The position numbers and the translations under genes were made by a program. From assembly GCF_004124325.1 (NCBI RefSeq), contig NZ_QBDT01000001.1, positions 5,146,001-5,210,000 on the forward strand: 64,000 bases of DNA. Reading direction: 5' to 3'. This document shows positions 63,764 through 64,000 of this stretch, one piece after another. The DNA is from Streptomyces sp. L2 (GTDB taxonomy: Bacteria > Actinomycetota > Actinomycetes > Streptomycetales > Streptomycetaceae). Under the pieces are notes generated by a model. That model worked only from the letters and a program-made list of their open reading frames with translations. It was not told the origin of the DNA and did not search any database. How positions within the stretch are numbered: the first letter of the stretch is position 1; every line of letters begins with the position of its first letter.

Positions 63764-63952
63764 CGGTTGCACCTCCCCGCGCGCGCCGCGGCGGCGGCCG
63801 GGGGATGGCCGTCGGGGGGCCGGGCGCTGCGCTGGCGATCACTACGCTGTTGCCCGGTGAACGACGCTGAGTGACCGCGGGGAAGCGGCTGTTGACCGGG
63901 TGTGACGCAGGAGCCGCGTATATGTGACACCTGTGACAGGAGGGGCGATTTT

Positions 63953-64000
63953 GTGACGCCGCTGCCGAAAAGCAGCGCCGGTCGCGTCTACGCCCCGCAG
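63953..64000 (+). CDS. Start of a further gene (cut by window edge)
   Basis: A GTG preceded by AGGAGGGGC opens a frame reading TPLPKSSAGRVYAPQ to the window end. Only 16 codons are visible and the product cannot be named. The 189-base spacer before it shows no other clear feature. Confidence 0.5.
   Translation, partial: MTPLPKSSAGRVYAPQ

Overview
This window is chromosomal DNA from a Streptomyces-type actinomycete. The GC content is very high, third codon positions are strongly G/C, and GTG starts and four-base ATGA/GTGA gene overlaps are common. The gene set is typical of the genus: the complete desferrioxamine locus with DmdR/IdeR iron boxes, a DasR-type operator in front of a GH20 hexosaminidase, citrate synthase, a copZ-copA pair with a CsoR-type operator, DUF397, DUF4429 and PucR proteins. 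From memory, the order from glmS through the des genes and the acyl-CoA cluster to citA resembles the S. coelicolor region SCO2789 down to about SCO2730; this was not searched.

Layout. 1-3.5 kb: 5' end of glmS, two conserved genes of unknown role, and a secreted GH20 beta-N-acetylhexosaminidase behind a dre-like site. 3.5-10.8 kb: desferrioxamine biosynthesis desABCD, a siderophore-interacting reductase and the desE lipoprotein, under two iron boxes. 10.8-20.6 kb: an Imm49-like protein, a leucine-catabolism-type operon (biotin carboxylase, carboxyltransferase, HMG-CoA lyase, acyl-CoA dehydrogenase) divergent from a TetR regulator with two operator-like palindromes, then a second acyl-CoA dehydrogenase and a TesB thioesterase. 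20.6-30.5 kb: an ABC exporter pair, a small secreted protein, a phosphatase-like protein, a PucR regulator divergent from agmatinase plus a thiamine-diphosphate enzyme, and a TPR protein.

30.5-41.9 kb is patchier: a RelE-like toxin with an XRE antitoxin, an orphan DUF397 gene, a truncated conserved gene, a secreted beta-lactamase-fold protein, an esterase-like protein, a fused double ABC exporter, an IS-derived TnpB tail abutting a hydrolase pseudogene, and a Tat-exported GH3 enzyme. 41.9-49.4 kb looks like a sugar-catabolic neighbourhood: a LacI regulator divergent from a translationally coupled Gfo/Idh/MocA dehydrogenase, DUF993 aldolase-like protein and TIM-barrel isomerase, flanked by a second TIM-barrel isomerase and a ribokinase-family kinase. 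49.4-64 kb: RecD2-like helicase, citrate synthase, copper ATPase and chaperone, a TetR-MMPL efflux pair, a coupled pair of secreted proteins (C70-like cysteine protease and a C-terminally anchored protein), two DNA-binding proteins and the start of a further gene.

The most unusual structural signal is a recurring architecture in which the last codons of a gene, including the stop, are iterated as degenerate tandem repeats into the downstream spacer. I see it at five genes (desD, tesB, the lacI-type regulator, the TIM-barrel isomerase and citA), each with its own unit and period. I do not see a wholly new defence or biosynthetic system. The best candidate for undescribed biochemistry is the MocA-DUF993-isomerase operon.
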